NCBI GenBank assembly: GCA_040754255.1
Contig: JBFMDA010000001.1
Coordinates: 15,904-79,903 of the forward strand
Direction: 5' to 3'
From: SURF-25 sp040754255
GTDB lineage: Bacteria > Omnitrophota > Gorgyraeia > Gygaellales > Profunditerraquicolaceae
Length of the DNA stretch: 64,000 bases
The translations under genes were made by a program, and so were the position numbers. Below the pieces are notes generated by a model. The model worked only from the letters and a program-made list of their open reading frames with translations, was not told where the DNA came from and ran no database searches. This document shows, one piece after another, positions 31,696-41,041 of the stretch (its first letter is position 1; every line of letters begins with the position of its first letter).

Positions 31696-32484
31696 ATGGG
31701 TAAGATAACTGACGCACTACGCAAAGCCGCCCAAGAACGCCTCTCGCGCATTGAGAAGCTGGATAAGGCAGAAGATGTAAAATATCAGTTTGTTGCCAAG
31801 AAGACGGTTGATTCCAAGTTTGACCCGCGCATTGTCACGTTTTACGAGCCAAAATCAACTGTTTCTGAACAATATAGGACATTACGAACCAATCTACAAT
31901 CCCAGAACCCGAAAAACCCGGTAAGGGCAATTACCATAACCAGCTCAACGCATTCGGAAGGAAAAACTATTACTGCAATCAACCTGGCAATTTCCATGGC
32001 AAAAGATCTTAACAAAAAACAAATACTGCTAGTGGATGCTGACTTGCGCCGCGCAAGTATGAGTAAATATTTAGGCGTTAAGGCAGAACTTGGGCTTGCA
32101 GACCTAATATCGAACGGAACAAATATGGATGATACATTGCTTAATTTGGGGATAGACAACTTAACTTTTCTGCCTGCCGGTAAATCTTCGCATAACCCAG
32201 CAGAGTTATTTGCGTCAGATAAACTTCCAAAATTGATTTCTCAATTAAAAACCAAATACGACTACCTCATATTTGATACCCCGCCCATAATACCCGTAAC
32301 CGACGCAGGGCTTCTGGGAGCCCAAACTGATGGAGTAATTATGGTTATCCAGGCAGAACGGACCCAGAAGGGAGTAGTCAAGCATAGCGAAGGCCTCCTC
32401 AAGCAGGCACAAGCCCGGCTTCTCGGTTACATCCTGACCAATATCCAGTATCATATCCCGGGATATATTTATCGCTACCTTTAA
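31696..32484 (+). CDS. Tyrosine autokinase (CpsD/BY-kinase family)
   Basis: A cytoplasmic bacterial tyrosine kinase, 262 residues, that cooperates with Wzz in polysaccharide assembly. N-terminal GKITDALRKAAQERL; Walker A SSTHSEGKT at 83-91; Walker A' ILLVDADLRRASM; Walker B YLIFDTPP. The C-terminus holds a short tyrosine cluster (YHIPGYIYRYL), the usual autophosphorylation tail. RBS AAAGGAG precedes the ATG. The split kinase/Wzz arrangement is typical of exosortase-linked loci. Confidence 0.92.
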   Translation: MGKITDALRKAAQERLSRIEKLDKAEDVKYQFVAKKTVDSKFDPRIVTFYEPKSTVSEQYRTLRTNLQSQNPKNPVRAITITSSTHSEGKTITAINLAISMAKDLNKKQILLVDADLRRASMSKYLGVKAELGLADLISNGTNMDDTLLNLGIDNLTFLPAGKSSHNPAELFASDKLPKLISQLKTKYDYLIFDTPPIIPVTDAGLLGAQTDGVIMVIQAERTQKGVVKHSEGLLKQAQARLLGYILTNIQYHIPGYIYRYL

Positions 32485-32492
32485 TTTTTACT

Positions 32493-32546
32493 CAATACGC
32501 AACGCGCAATACGCTATACGCAATACGCGATACGCAATACGAAAAA
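32493..32546 (+). repeat. CGCAATACGCGATACG repeat
   Basis: Four units between the kinase and the following gene. The last unit (CAATACGAAAAA) directly precedes the ATG at 32547. Confidence 0.85.
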
Positions 32547-33071
32547 ATGAGCAAAACTATAAGCGAACTTAAACGATTACAAGAACACCGCCAAAACGGC
32601 AACAGTCACTCTACAAGTGACGCGTCGCAACCTATAAACGCTGAACGTCGTGGGCAATACGCAATACGCAATACGCAATACGAAAAACGCCGTACCTACG
32701 CCGTACCCAGCGTTATTATGTATCTACTACTAACGCTCAACTTCGCTCTATCCCTCGGGCTATTGGCTTTATTCTATAGCTCAAGAACCGAACGCCAAAC
32801 AACTCTAACCCAGCTTAATTCTACAATTCAGGCTATGGAACTCTCTAACGCAGCCTTACTAAGCTCGTTCACTAAAAAGTTCAATCAAGCGAGCGTCGAG
32901 ATAGAAAAGGCGTCAAAGAGGACGGAGGAGATGGGGGTAACTGTCAAAGAATTAAACAAGGAGCAAGAAGCGCAACGCTTTGCAATTGAAACCCTTACAA
33001 AAGCAAAAAATACACTGTTTAATAGAATAAATTTATTAGAAGCAAATTTAAATTCTAAAAGTAACGAATAA
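32547..33071 (+). CDS. Membrane-anchored coiled-coil protein with internal repeat insertion
   Basis: A 174-residue protein with a cytoplasmic N-terminus, one membrane helix (about 54-74, VIMYLLLTLNFALSLGLLAL) and a periplasmic coiled coil to the C-terminus (EIEKASKRTEEMGVTVKELNKEQEAQ). Residues 35-47 (GQYAIRNTQYEKR) are encoded by three units of the GCGTATTGCG repeat at 32653-32685, inserted in frame. The region before it is Ser/Asn-rich. No family recognised. Within the EPS operon it may scaffold the export complex; this is inferred only from position. Confidence 0.72.
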   Translation: MSKTISELKRLQEHRQNGNSHSTSDASQPINAERRGQYAIRNTQYEKRRTYAVPSVIMYLLLTLNFALSLGLLALFYSSRTERQTTLTQLNSTIQAMELSNAALLSSFTKKFNQASVEIEKASKRTEEMGVTVKELNKEQEAQRFAIETLTKAKNTLFNRINLLEANLNSKSNE

Positions 33072-33106
33072 ATATTAGATAACTATTTATAGGTGTGCAT
33101 TAAACA

Positions 33107-34459
33107 ATGTATCAACAAATATATAAAAAATTAATTTCACCGATTCATGAAAACATATTTAAAAGAAGTAAATTTTTAAATTACCTTGGCTTCTTAGAAG
33201 AAAGCCAATGGTGGCCTAGAGACAAATTGCTTAACTTCCAATGGAAAGAATTACAAAAACTTTTAAAACATAGTTACGAACAAGTTCCCTACTGGTGCGA
33301 TGTCTTTAAAAAACTAAAAATAAAACCTGACGACATAAAGAATTACTCTGATTTTCAAAAATTACCTATTATTGAAAAACAGGATATACGTAGGAATAAA
33401 AAGTTAATGGTTGCTCGTAATTATGCGGGTAAAACTTTTACTAAATCAACAAGCGGTTCAACCGGAATGCCGCTAGAATTGGACTATACCTCGGATAGCT
33501 ACGATTGGAGAATGGCTGTTTCAAAAAGAGGCTACAGTTGGGCTGGTTGCGAAGACGGAAAGAAACAGGCTTATTTTTGGGGTGGCGTTTCTGGTAAAGA
33601 ATCGATTATAAAAAAATGCAAGGAATATTTGTATCATATGGTATTAAGACAAAAATACATAGATTGCTGTGGGTTTACCGAAAAAAATATGGGTGTCGTA
33701 TTAGAAAATTTAAATCAGTATGCTCCAGAAGTAATTATAGGTTATGCAAACCCTATTTATAACTTTTCGAGATTCGTTGAGCGGCACGGTAATCTAAGAT
33801 TTAAACCAAAGGCAATTATTTCTGCAGCGGAAAAACTTTATAAGCCTCAAAGAGAAGTTATAGCAAATGCCTTCAAATGCCAGGTATTCAATACATATGG
33901 AAGCAGAGAATTCATGCTTATTGCTTCAGAGTGCGCTGAGCACAAAGGTCTGCATATTAACGTAGAAAACCTTTTTGTTGAAGTCATAAACGAAAGTGGT
34001 TTTCAGGCTAAGCCCGGAGAAATGGGAGATGTTATCATAACTGATTTGCACAATTACGGAATGCCATTTATCCGCTATAGGATCGGGGATATGGCAATAC
34101 CTACTGATGAAAAATGCGCTTGCGGAAGAGAGCTACCTCTTTTAGAAGACGTAACTGGAAGAACCCTGGATATTATCAGAACCCCTGATGGACGATATAT
34201 ACCGGGAGAATTTTTTACGCGTTTATTCAGAGAATTTAACGAAATAAGGCAATTTCAGGTTGTTCAGGATAAATTAGATAGCTTGAACTTAAAGATCATC
34301 CGTGAAAAGCAGATATCCGATAAGAGAATAGATTTTATTAAGGATGAAGTTGGAAAAATCCTAGGAAAAAAAGTTTCAGTCAAAATAGAATTTGTAGATA
34401 ATATCCCTTTAACGAAAACAGGAAAATATAGAGTTACGGTATCAAATATTCCCGGCTAA
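33107..34459 (+). CDS. CapK-like AMP-dependent ligase, copy 1
   Basis: A 450-residue phenylacetate-CoA-ligase-like (CapK) adenylate-forming enzyme. ATP motif TKSTSGSTGMPLELDY near 117-132; NTYGSREFMLIASEC and ITDLHNYGMPFIRYRIGDM (A8-like region) near 265-330; CACGR zinc-like Cys pair. CapK proteins sit in capsule/EPS loci, where they are thought to activate acids for decorating sugars. The gene is AT-rich compared with flanking housekeeping genes. It is followed after 1 base by a paralogue. Confidence 0.88.
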   Translation: MYQQIYKKLISPIHENIFKRSKFLNYLGFLEESQWWPRDKLLNFQWKELQKLLKHSYEQVPYWCDVFKKLKIKPDDIKNYSDFQKLPIIEKQDIRRNKKLMVARNYAGKTFTKSTSGSTGMPLELDYTSDSYDWRMAVSKRGYSWAGCEDGKKQAYFWGGVSGKESIIKKCKEYLYHMVLRQKYIDCCGFTEKNMGVVLENLNQYAPEVIIGYANPIYNFSRFVERHGNLRFKPKAIISAAEKLYKPQREVIANAFKCQVFNTYGSREFMLIASECAEHKGLHINVENLFVEVINESGFQAKPGEMGDVIITDLHNYGMPFIRYRIGDMAIPTDEKCACGRELPLLEDVTGRTLDIIRTPDGRYIPGEFFTRLFREFNEIRQFQVVQDKLDSLNLKIIREKQISDKRIDFIKDEVGKILGKKVSVKIEFVDNIPLTKTGKYRVTVSNIPG

Positions 34460-34460
34460 T

Positions 34461-35819
34461 ATGAGCTCATTATCTTTCGCGGTTAAGAATGCATCAAAAT
34501 ACGCCTACAGTTTAATACCTCTTGAATGGCGATTAGGAAAGGAGTTCTTCCGGGAACTGAATTTCTTAGAGAAATCACAATGGTGGTCAAAAGAAGAACT
34601 TGAACAATACCAAAATGAACAGCTAAGAAAATTAGTAGGACACGCGTATAATAACGTGCCTTATTATTCTCGCCTTTTTAAGGATAGCAAGCTATCTATT
34701 TCGGATATAAAAACCATTCAAGACTTACCGAAAATTCCTCTTTTGGATAAAGAAACTGTAAGAAATAATTTAACGCGGCTTAAAGCAATAAATTTTAGGC
34801 CTAGCCGGATGATTAAGCTGAACACCAGCGGTACAACTGGTCAACCTCTGATATTTTATTACGACAGGCGAATGCGTATGCCCGGGTTTAACGGAACTTT
34901 CCTTTGGAGGCATTATGGCTGGGCAGGTCATAAAGTAGGGGAGCGCCGGGCAACTCTATCATGCTGGACAATAACAGGAAACAGGAATTTTATCTATAAT
35001 CCCGTTAATAGGCTGCTTGTGCTTTCTGCTTATACCCTGAAACGCGAGAATGCAGAAAAATACGCGGATAAGATGGCAAAATACCAAATTCAATATTTAG
35101 ACGGGTATCCCAGTTCTATTGAGCTGCTTACCTCTTTTTTAAAAGAGAAAGGCTTGAAGAAACCGCCTGTTCAATTAAGGGCAATTTTTTGTTGGGCTGA
35201 ATATTTATATGATTGGCAGCGAAAAAATATAGAGGACTTCTGGGGATGCAAATGTTTTGATAGGTATGGGTTGAATGAAAGAGTGATTTGGGGCCTGGAG
35301 TGCGAAAAACACGAAGGCCTACATTTAATCTCTGAATTTGGAATAACCGAATTCTTGGATGACGATAACGATAAAAAGCTCAAGCGCATAATCGCGACAA
35401 GCCTGACAAACTATGCAATGCCTTTTATCAGATACGAAACCGGGGATGTCGGAAGGCTTCTTGAAAATAAATGCAGTTGTGTCAGAAATTTTCCTCTATT
35501 TGAGTTAGGGGGAGGAAGAAAGAGAAATTTTGCTATAGGTAAAGATGGTGCATATATTCCTGTAGCCAATATAGATATACCGAATGTAAGCGAGAATGTT
35601 TTACAGTTTCAATTTATGCAAGATAAAAAAGGCATGCTTACTCTTAGCATAATAAAGAAACCGGAGTTCCAAGACAAAGATCTTCAGAAAATAAGCACTA
35701 AATTGTTTGAGAAGTTTAGTAATAATATGGTTATAGATATAAGATTTACTGATTCTATATACAAGACTAATAACCAAAAAATCCCAATTTTTATTCAAAA
35801 GATTGAAGAATTGAAATGA
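34461..35819 (+). CDS. CapK-like AMP-dependent ligase, copy 2
   Basis: A second CapK-type ligase of 452 residues with the same plan: FLEKSQWWSKEELEQYQ, NTSGTTGQPLIFYYDR, DRYGLNERVIWGLECEKH and TNYAMPFIRYETGDVG. Its N-terminal region aligns by eye with copy 1 (both have LxFLExSQWW). Substrates are unknown; two copies suggest two acyl or aminoacyl substituents or a heteromeric enzyme. The stop overlaps the following GNAT gene. Confidence 0.88.
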   Translation: MSSLSFAVKNASKYAYSLIPLEWRLGKEFFRELNFLEKSQWWSKEELEQYQNEQLRKLVGHAYNNVPYYSRLFKDSKLSISDIKTIQDLPKIPLLDKETVRNNLTRLKAINFRPSRMIKLNTSGTTGQPLIFYYDRRMRMPGFNGTFLWRHYGWAGHKVGERRATLSCWTITGNRNFIYNPVNRLLVLSAYTLKRENAEKYADKMAKYQIQYLDGYPSSIELLTSFLKEKGLKKPPVQLRAIFCWAEYLYDWQRKNIEDFWGCKCFDRYGLNERVIWGLECEKHEGLHLISEFGITEFLDDDNDKKLKRIIATSLTNYAMPFIRYETGDVGRLLENKCSCVRNFPLFELGGGRKRNFAIGKDGAYIPVANIDIPNVSENVLQFQFMQDKKGMLTLSIIKKPEFQDKDLQKISTKLFEKFSNNMVIDIRFTDSIYKTNNQKIPIFIQKIEELK

Positions 35820-37513
35820 ATAACTTACTTGTAAAAAGAATTTCGATTAAAAGAATGGTTCACTACCAAAAAAACTTATTATCAAATATTTATGTTGATG
35901 AAGAAGCTAATATAGAACAAATAAAGTCACGCAGCGATATAAATATTAATTACTTTGCATCGCTTCCTAAAGGACTTCTCGAAGAAATCGGAGCTGAATT
36001 TAATCATTTAATTGAAAAAGATACGAGTTGTTTGGTTGCAATGCATAATAATAACCGCGTAGGCTGTATTTTATTTAATATTCATGGTAAAGCGGATTTT
36101 TTGAAACCTTTCTCTTGCAAATTTAATTTCGGACCGGAACATGTATATGGATTTGGACTTTTTGTTAAACCTGAGTTTAGAAATAAAAAAATCGGTAAAA
36201 TTTTATATTTTGAGTCATTTAAGTTTTTAAAAACGCAATTTAAGTATTTTGATATATTTGTAAATTCAGTAGATTTTATACCAAATCAACTTGCACAGAA
36301 GTTAGGATTTTATAAAGTAAATGAAGCTGTATTAATCAAATTTTTTATTTTTGAATTTAAAGTTTCTTTAAAAAGAAAATATTCAAAAATAATTTTTGAA
36401 AGTTTGTATTATTTATTGAAAATTATAAAAGAGGCGACTAAGCTTTTATTAAAACCTTTAAAATGGGTTTTAAATAAAATTTATAGTATTAATAATAGCC
36501 TGCATTTAAAATTATATATTGCTGCTTGCAAAAAGAATGATGGTGGAGCCCGTTTTGCTTTTATATGCAAAAGCCGGCCCGATAATACCATATTAAAGAG
36601 GATTACCGACTTAGACTACGAGATAACTAAATATAAAACATTTCGAAAAGTAGATTTAAGAAATGAAGTAAATAACATTTCAGAGAATACCCACTTAATT
36701 GTAATCGATGGTAAATATAATTACCTAATAAATAAGCTTGGCTATATTAAAGGAATATATTTTATACCTCAATGGGTTAGGCAAACAAACCCCATTTTTC
36801 TTGGAATTAACGATTTAGTTAAAACAAATAAGCTTCGAAAAAGTGAAACTTTGTTGTCCGACATCAAAAAAATTAATAACAGTCATTACGAGTATGAGTT
36901 TTTTAAAAATGACCGTTCCTTGTTAGATTTTTTTTATTATAACATGTATACGCCGTATGTTAATAACCGCTATGGAGATGAAAAATTTCTAACTTCTTAT
37001 GGAGAAATTTTAAGCTATTTTAAAAAAGGCGGCTTAATACTCGTAAAAGATGGCGATAGATATGTATCTGGTACAATTGTCAAAATTGAAGATAAGAAAT
37101 TATCTACATGTAAATCTGGAGTTTTAAATGGAGATATGAACCTTGTGAAAAAAGGCGTTCTTACCGCATTATTTTATTTTTATTGTAAATTTGCTCAAGA
37201 TAACGGCCTTACTAAAATAGATTATGGCTTAAGCCGTCCATTTTTGAATGATGGCGTATTAAGATATAAGGCGAAGTGGAACACAAAAATAGATGTCGAC
37301 AAAAAAAGCAGTAAAGTTTTTGTACTTAAAATTAATCAATTATCTGAATTTACTAGAAATTTTCTAATTAATAACCCATTTATAACTATTGAGAAAAATA
37401 TCCTTAGAGGTAATGTCTTTTACGATTCAAATTCCAAAGAAAACAGAGAAAAGTATTCTATAAATGGTTTATCTGAATTTAAAATGATAAATTTAGATGA
37501 AATGGTTGTGTAA
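35816..37513 (+). CDS. Two-domain GNAT/FemAB-like acyltransferase
   Basis: A 565-residue protein. The N-terminal half (about 1-185) is a GNAT domain with VYGFGLFVKPEFRNKKIGKILY, the acetyl-CoA binding loop. A helical linker follows. The C-terminal half (about 330-520) is a second GNAT/FemAB-type domain (YFKKGGLILVKDGDRYVSGTIV, DYGLSRPFLNDGVLRYKAKW). FemAB relatives transfer amino acids or acyl groups. It is strongly AT-rich. ATG overlaps the preceding stop (ATGA). With the ATP-grasp and CapK genes it probably makes an amidated or acylated glycan; this is inference. Confidence 0.72.
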   Translation: MNNLLVKRISIKRMVHYQKNLLSNIYVDEEANIEQIKSRSDININYFASLPKGLLEEIGAEFNHLIEKDTSCLVAMHNNNRVGCILFNIHGKADFLKPFSCKFNFGPEHVYGFGLFVKPEFRNKKIGKILYFESFKFLKTQFKYFDIFVNSVDFIPNQLAQKLGFYKVNEAVLIKFFIFEFKVSLKRKYSKIIFESLYYLLKIIKEATKLLLKPLKWVLNKIYSINNSLHLKLYIAACKKNDGGARFAFICKSRPDNTILKRITDLDYEITKYKTFRKVDLRNEVNNISENTHLIVIDGKYNYLINKLGYIKGIYFIPQWVRQTNPIFLGINDLVKTNKLRKSETLLSDIKKINNSHYEYEFFKNDRSLLDFFYYNMYTPYVNNRYGDEKFLTSYGEILSYFKKGGLILVKDGDRYVSGTIVKIEDKKLSTCKSGVLNGDMNLVKKGVLTALFYFYCKFAQDNGLTKIDYGLSRPFLNDGVLRYKAKWNTKIDVDKKSSKVFVLKINQLSEFTRNFLINNPFITIEKNILRGNVFYDSNSKENREKYSINGLSEFKMINLDEMVV

Positions 37514-37534
37514 ATTCGCTTATAAACATTGCTT

Positions 37535-38728
37535 ATGAGTAACAGAGAAGAGACTTCTTGCGTAGTTTTAGGTCTTGGAGTAAATGGCCTTGGCGTAGTA
37601 AGAAGCTTGGGTAGGAATCACTTACGCGTAATAGGAATATATACTCGGGAAGGGGAGCTAGGCAGACACAGTAGGTATTGTAAAGCTATAAAATTCCCTC
37701 TTCTTGAGAAAAATAACCAGGAGTTTTTGGATAAACTATGCAATTTAGGTAAAAGCCTTGGTAAAGCAGTAATTTTCTCCACTAATGATAAATATGTCCA
37801 ATTTGTCTCTGATTTCCGGGACAAGCTATCTGAATATTTTTTAATTAATTTGCCTGAAAAAGATATTGTTGCAAAGATGAATTCCAAAGACGGGATAAGA
37901 GAACTGGCCCAGGAATGCGGGGTAAAGATACCCCAAACTAAGCAAATCAATTCAAAAGCTGATCTTGAGTATGTAAATAAACATTTTAATTTCCCCGTGC
38001 TTATTAAACCATTTAAAACTTACAATAATGAATACTTTAAAGGAAAGAAAAATCTAATAGTGCAATCTCCTAAAGAACTAACTAGCATATATGAGTCCGC
38101 CACAGGCTTGTTTTCTACTTCTTTGGCCCAGGAGATAATACGAGGAGGCGACAACCATATTATAATGCCATCTTTCTATTTTGATAAAGAATCACGCCCT
38201 CTTGCTTCTTGCACTACCAGAAAAGTTCGTCAGTATCTGCCTGATTATGGAATAGCCTGTTATCTTAAAACAGAAGGAGTGCCAAAAGTTGAAGAAATAG
38301 CGTTGTCATTTTTACAAAAATTAAAATTTAAAGGAATTGTGCTTTTAGAATTCGCTGAATCAGTTAAAACAGGCGACTATTATTTATTGGAAGCGAACTT
38401 AAGGTCATGTTACGTAAATCAATTATTTAGCGATTGCGGTATAAATTTTTCTTATATTAATTACCTCTACTTAACAAATCCTTCTTTATTGCAGGGCCTC
38501 AAATTCAAACAAAAAAATGGGATATATTGGATAGATTTCATTAGGGACTTGGCTTCATTTAGTAGAAAATATAAACAGAATAAAATAACATTTTTTCACT
38601 GGTTTAAAACCGCGCTAAAAGCCCGGTCATTTGCAATTTTTGCCTTTGATGATCTACTGCCGGCTTTTGTATCTCTTTCCCTATTTATAAGGGGCGTTTC
38701 CTTGAAACGGTTATCATTAAAAATATGA
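37535..38728 (+). CDS. ATP-grasp domain protein
   Basis: A 397-residue ATP-grasp enzyme from ATG 37535 (a TTG lies 6 bases upstream). N-terminal Rossmann part CVVLGLGVNGLGVVRSLGR, then FSTNDKYVQF, MNSKDGIRELAQECGVKIPQT, FPVLIKPFKTY (ATP-binding lysine) and GIVLLEFAESVKTGDYYLLEANLRS. Such proteins ligate carboxylates to amines and occur in EPS loci. Its role, perhaps amino acid addition to a sugar acid, is inferred. It overlaps the next glycosyltransferase by 4 bases. Confidence 0.8.
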   Translation: MSNREETSCVVLGLGVNGLGVVRSLGRNHLRVIGIYTREGELGRHSRYCKAIKFPLLEKNNQEFLDKLCNLGKSLGKAVIFSTNDKYVQFVSDFRDKLSEYFLINLPEKDIVAKMNSKDGIRELAQECGVKIPQTKQINSKADLEYVNKHFNFPVLIKPFKTYNNEYFKGKKNLIVQSPKELTSIYESATGLFSTSLAQEIIRGGDNHIIMPSFYFDKESRPLASCTTRKVRQYLPDYGIACYLKTEGVPKVEEIALSFLQKLKFKGIVLLEFAESVKTGDYYLLEANLRSCYVNQLFSDCGINFSYINYLYLTNPSLLQGLKFKQKNGIYWIDFIRDLASFSRKYKQNKITFFHWFKTALKARSFAIFAFDDLLPAFVSLSLFIRGVSLKRLSLKI

Positions 38729-39954
38729 AAATCCTTCACATATTAGATCGTTCAATCCCGGATTTAAGCGGTTACAGTATCCGTAGTAAATATATCGTTG
38801 AATTCCAAAGAAAGATTGGGCTGGAACCGATAGTACTTACATCACCTAAATACCCGCGAATGCCGAAATCAGAGGAAATTAACAATATTACTTATTATCG
38901 TTCTTTTCTACCCCAAGATGCATTTTCGTCAATAATGCTTAAAATACCGTTTATGCGAGAATTGCTCATAATGGATGTCTTAAAAAAAGATATCCGCAAG
39001 CTCGTCAAGCTTCATCAATTTGATATTCTGCATGCCCATTCGCCGTCTCTCTGCGGGCTGGCTGCCTCCAAAATAGCAAGAGAATCCGGAATTCCCTTCA
39101 TTTACGAAGCCCGCGCTCTATGGGAAGACACGGCAGTAGATATGCAAAAATTTACTGAGAGGTCTGTTAAATACAAAATAAGCAGGTACCTTGAGACCAA
39201 GTTGTTTAAAAAAGTCAGTGCTATAGTAGTTATCTGCGAGAGCCTGAAAAAAGAAATCTCAAGCCGCATAGGTACAAACCATATTTATGTCGTTCCTAAC
39301 GGCGTGAATACTCAAGAGTTCATTCCAAGAGAGAAGAGTGGCGAGCTTATAAATAAGTATAATCTAAAAGGAAAAACCGTAGTTGGCTTTATCGGCAAGT
39401 TTTTCCGATATGAGGGCCTGGATATTTTATTAAAAAGTATCCCTCTAATTTTGGCAAAAAATAAAAATATGGTATTCATCCTGATTGGAGGAGGAGTAGA
39501 AGGGGCTAATATCCTTAAGATGGCGAAAGAATTGAAACTTAATGATAACGTTATTTTTCCCGGGTGGGTCCCTCATCAAGAGATCTCTGATTATTACAGT
39601 ATTATAGATATTTTTGTTTATCCCAGAGTGAGTAAACGAATAACCGAACTGGTAACCCCCCTGAAGCCTCTGGAGGCTATGGCTATGGGGAAGATGGTAG
39701 TAGCCAGTAACGTAGGAGGGCTCAAGGAACTTATAAAGGATCAAAAAACAGGATTCCTATTTTCTGCTGGAGATAGCGATGATTTAGCTAAAAAGATAGT
39801 GTTTTTGTCAGATAAAGATGCGTTGCGAAAGGAAATAGGCCAGAGAGCCCGTTTGGCTGTTCTATCAGAAAGAGATTGGTCTATTATTGTCCCGAATTAC
39901 AGGGATATCTATAATACGTTATTGTCAGATAGGAAAAAACATGAAAATAATTAG
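38725..39954 (+). CDS. Glycosyltransferase family 4, exosortase-locus type
   Basis: A 409-residue GT4 enzyme with two Rossmann-like domains. The N-terminus, KILHILDRSIPDLSGYSIR, resembles the exosortase-A-associated GT family. Later: FDILHAHSPSLCGLAA, VPNGVNTQEFIPREKSG, KTVVGFIGKFFRYEGLDIL, and PLKPLEAMAMGKMVVASNVGG with the catalytic E of the EX7E motif. It adds a sugar from an NDP donor to the lipid-linked repeat unit on the cytoplasmic side. Its 3' end overlaps the wecB start. Confidence 0.9.
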   Translation: MKILHILDRSIPDLSGYSIRSKYIVEFQRKIGLEPIVLTSPKYPRMPKSEEINNITYYRSFLPQDAFSSIMLKIPFMRELLIMDVLKKDIRKLVKLHQFDILHAHSPSLCGLAASKIARESGIPFIYEARALWEDTAVDMQKFTERSVKYKISRYLETKLFKKVSAIVVICESLKKEISSRIGTNHIYVVPNGVNTQEFIPREKSGELINKYNLKGKTVVGFIGKFFRYEGLDILLKSIPLILAKNKNMVFILIGGGVEGANILKMAKELKLNDNVIFPGWVPHQEISDYYSIIDIFVYPRVSKRITELVTPLKPLEAMAMGKMVVASNVGGLKELIKDQKTGFLFSAGDSDDLAKKIVFLSDKDALRKEIGQRARLAVLSERDWSIIVPNYRDIYNTLLSDRKKHENN

Positions 39955-41041
39955 CGTTGTTGGCGCGCGCCCTAATTTTATGAAAATCGCCCCTATAATG
40001 GATGAGCTCAAAAAACATCCGGAAATTGAATCTTTATTAGTCCATACAGGACAGCATTACGATGAGACAATGTCCGACTCTTTTTTTAAAGACTTGGGCA
40101 TACCTCTACCTAACATAAATCTGGAAGTTGGTTCAAAATCTCATGCCGTCCAAACTGCGGAAATTATGACCGGATTTGAAAAAGTCATAGTAAAACATAA
40201 TCCGGATTTAGTAATTGTGGTCGGCGACGTAACTTCAACTCTTGCCTGTGCTTTAACCTGCTCCAAAATGAACATACCAGTGGCTCATATAGAAGCAGGA
40301 TTAAGGAGTTTTGATAGAACCATGCCTGAAGAAATTAATAGAATTTTAACTGACGCGATCTCCGAATATCTTTTTATCACTGAAAAAAGTGCAGAAATTA
40401 ATCTATTGCGAGAAGGAAGGCCGAAGGAAAAAATATATTTTGTAGGCAATGTTATGGTAGATACCTTGCTTAAAAATAAAGAAAGAGCCAACCAATCACT
40501 AATTTTATCAGAACTTAACCTTATCGCGGCTAAAGGCGATACCCTTCCTTACGCATATTTGACGCTGCATAGGCCAAGTAATGTAGATAATAAAAACGTA
40601 CTACTTGGTATACTGCAAGCCTTGGCTGAAATACAGCAACACATCAAAATTATCTGGCCAATTCATCCCCGGACAAAAAAGAAGATCGAAGAATTTAATT
40701 TTAGCGATGTGCTGAAGGCAAAGGGAATTATTCTTGTCGAACCGTTGGGTTATCTTGATTCTTTGAAGCTGATTTCTGAATCACGATTCACATTGACCGA
40801 TTCGGGAGGTATCCAGGAAGAAACCACGATACTCAATATACCCTGCCTCACGCTACGTAATAATACAGAGCGGCCCGTGACGGTCGAACAAGGAACCAAT
40901 ACCATTGTCGGGATAGATAGAAAGAAAATAGTTAAAGAATCCCTAAGTAATTTAGAAAAAGGGCGTAACCGCAAACCAGCTCCTAAACTATGGGACGGAA
41001 AAGCGGCTGGGCGCATAGTCGAAATTTTAATTAAAAAATGA
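39941..41041 (+). CDS. wecB: UDP-N-acetylglucosamine 2-epimerase (non-hydrolysing)
   Basis: Makes UDP-ManNAc from UDP-GlcNAc. The 366-residue protein from ATG 39941 begins KIISVVGARPNFMKIAPIM. Catalytic and binding motifs: VHTGQHYDETMS, VVVGDVTSTLACAL, AHIEAGLRSFDRTMPEEINR, FVGNVMVDTLL, LTLHRPSNVD, TDSGGIQEE and TERPVTVEQGTN. Length is normal. The repeat unit probably therefore contains ManNAc or ManNAcA. It overlaps the upstream GT by 14 bases and the flippase by 4. Confidence 0.95.
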   Translation: MKIISVVGARPNFMKIAPIMDELKKHPEIESLLVHTGQHYDETMSDSFFKDLGIPLPNINLEVGSKSHAVQTAEIMTGFEKVIVKHNPDLVIVVGDVTSTLACALTCSKMNIPVAHIEAGLRSFDRTMPEEINRILTDAISEYLFITEKSAEINLLREGRPKEKIYFVGNVMVDTLLKNKERANQSLILSELNLIAAKGDTLPYAYLTLHRPSNVDNKNVLLGILQALAEIQQHIKIIWPIHPRTKKKIEEFNFSDVLKAKGIILVEPLGYLDSLKLISESRFTLTDSGGIQEETTILNIPCLTLRNNTERPVTVEQGTNTIVGIDRKKIVKESLSNLEKGRNRKPAPKLWDGKAAGRIVEILIKK

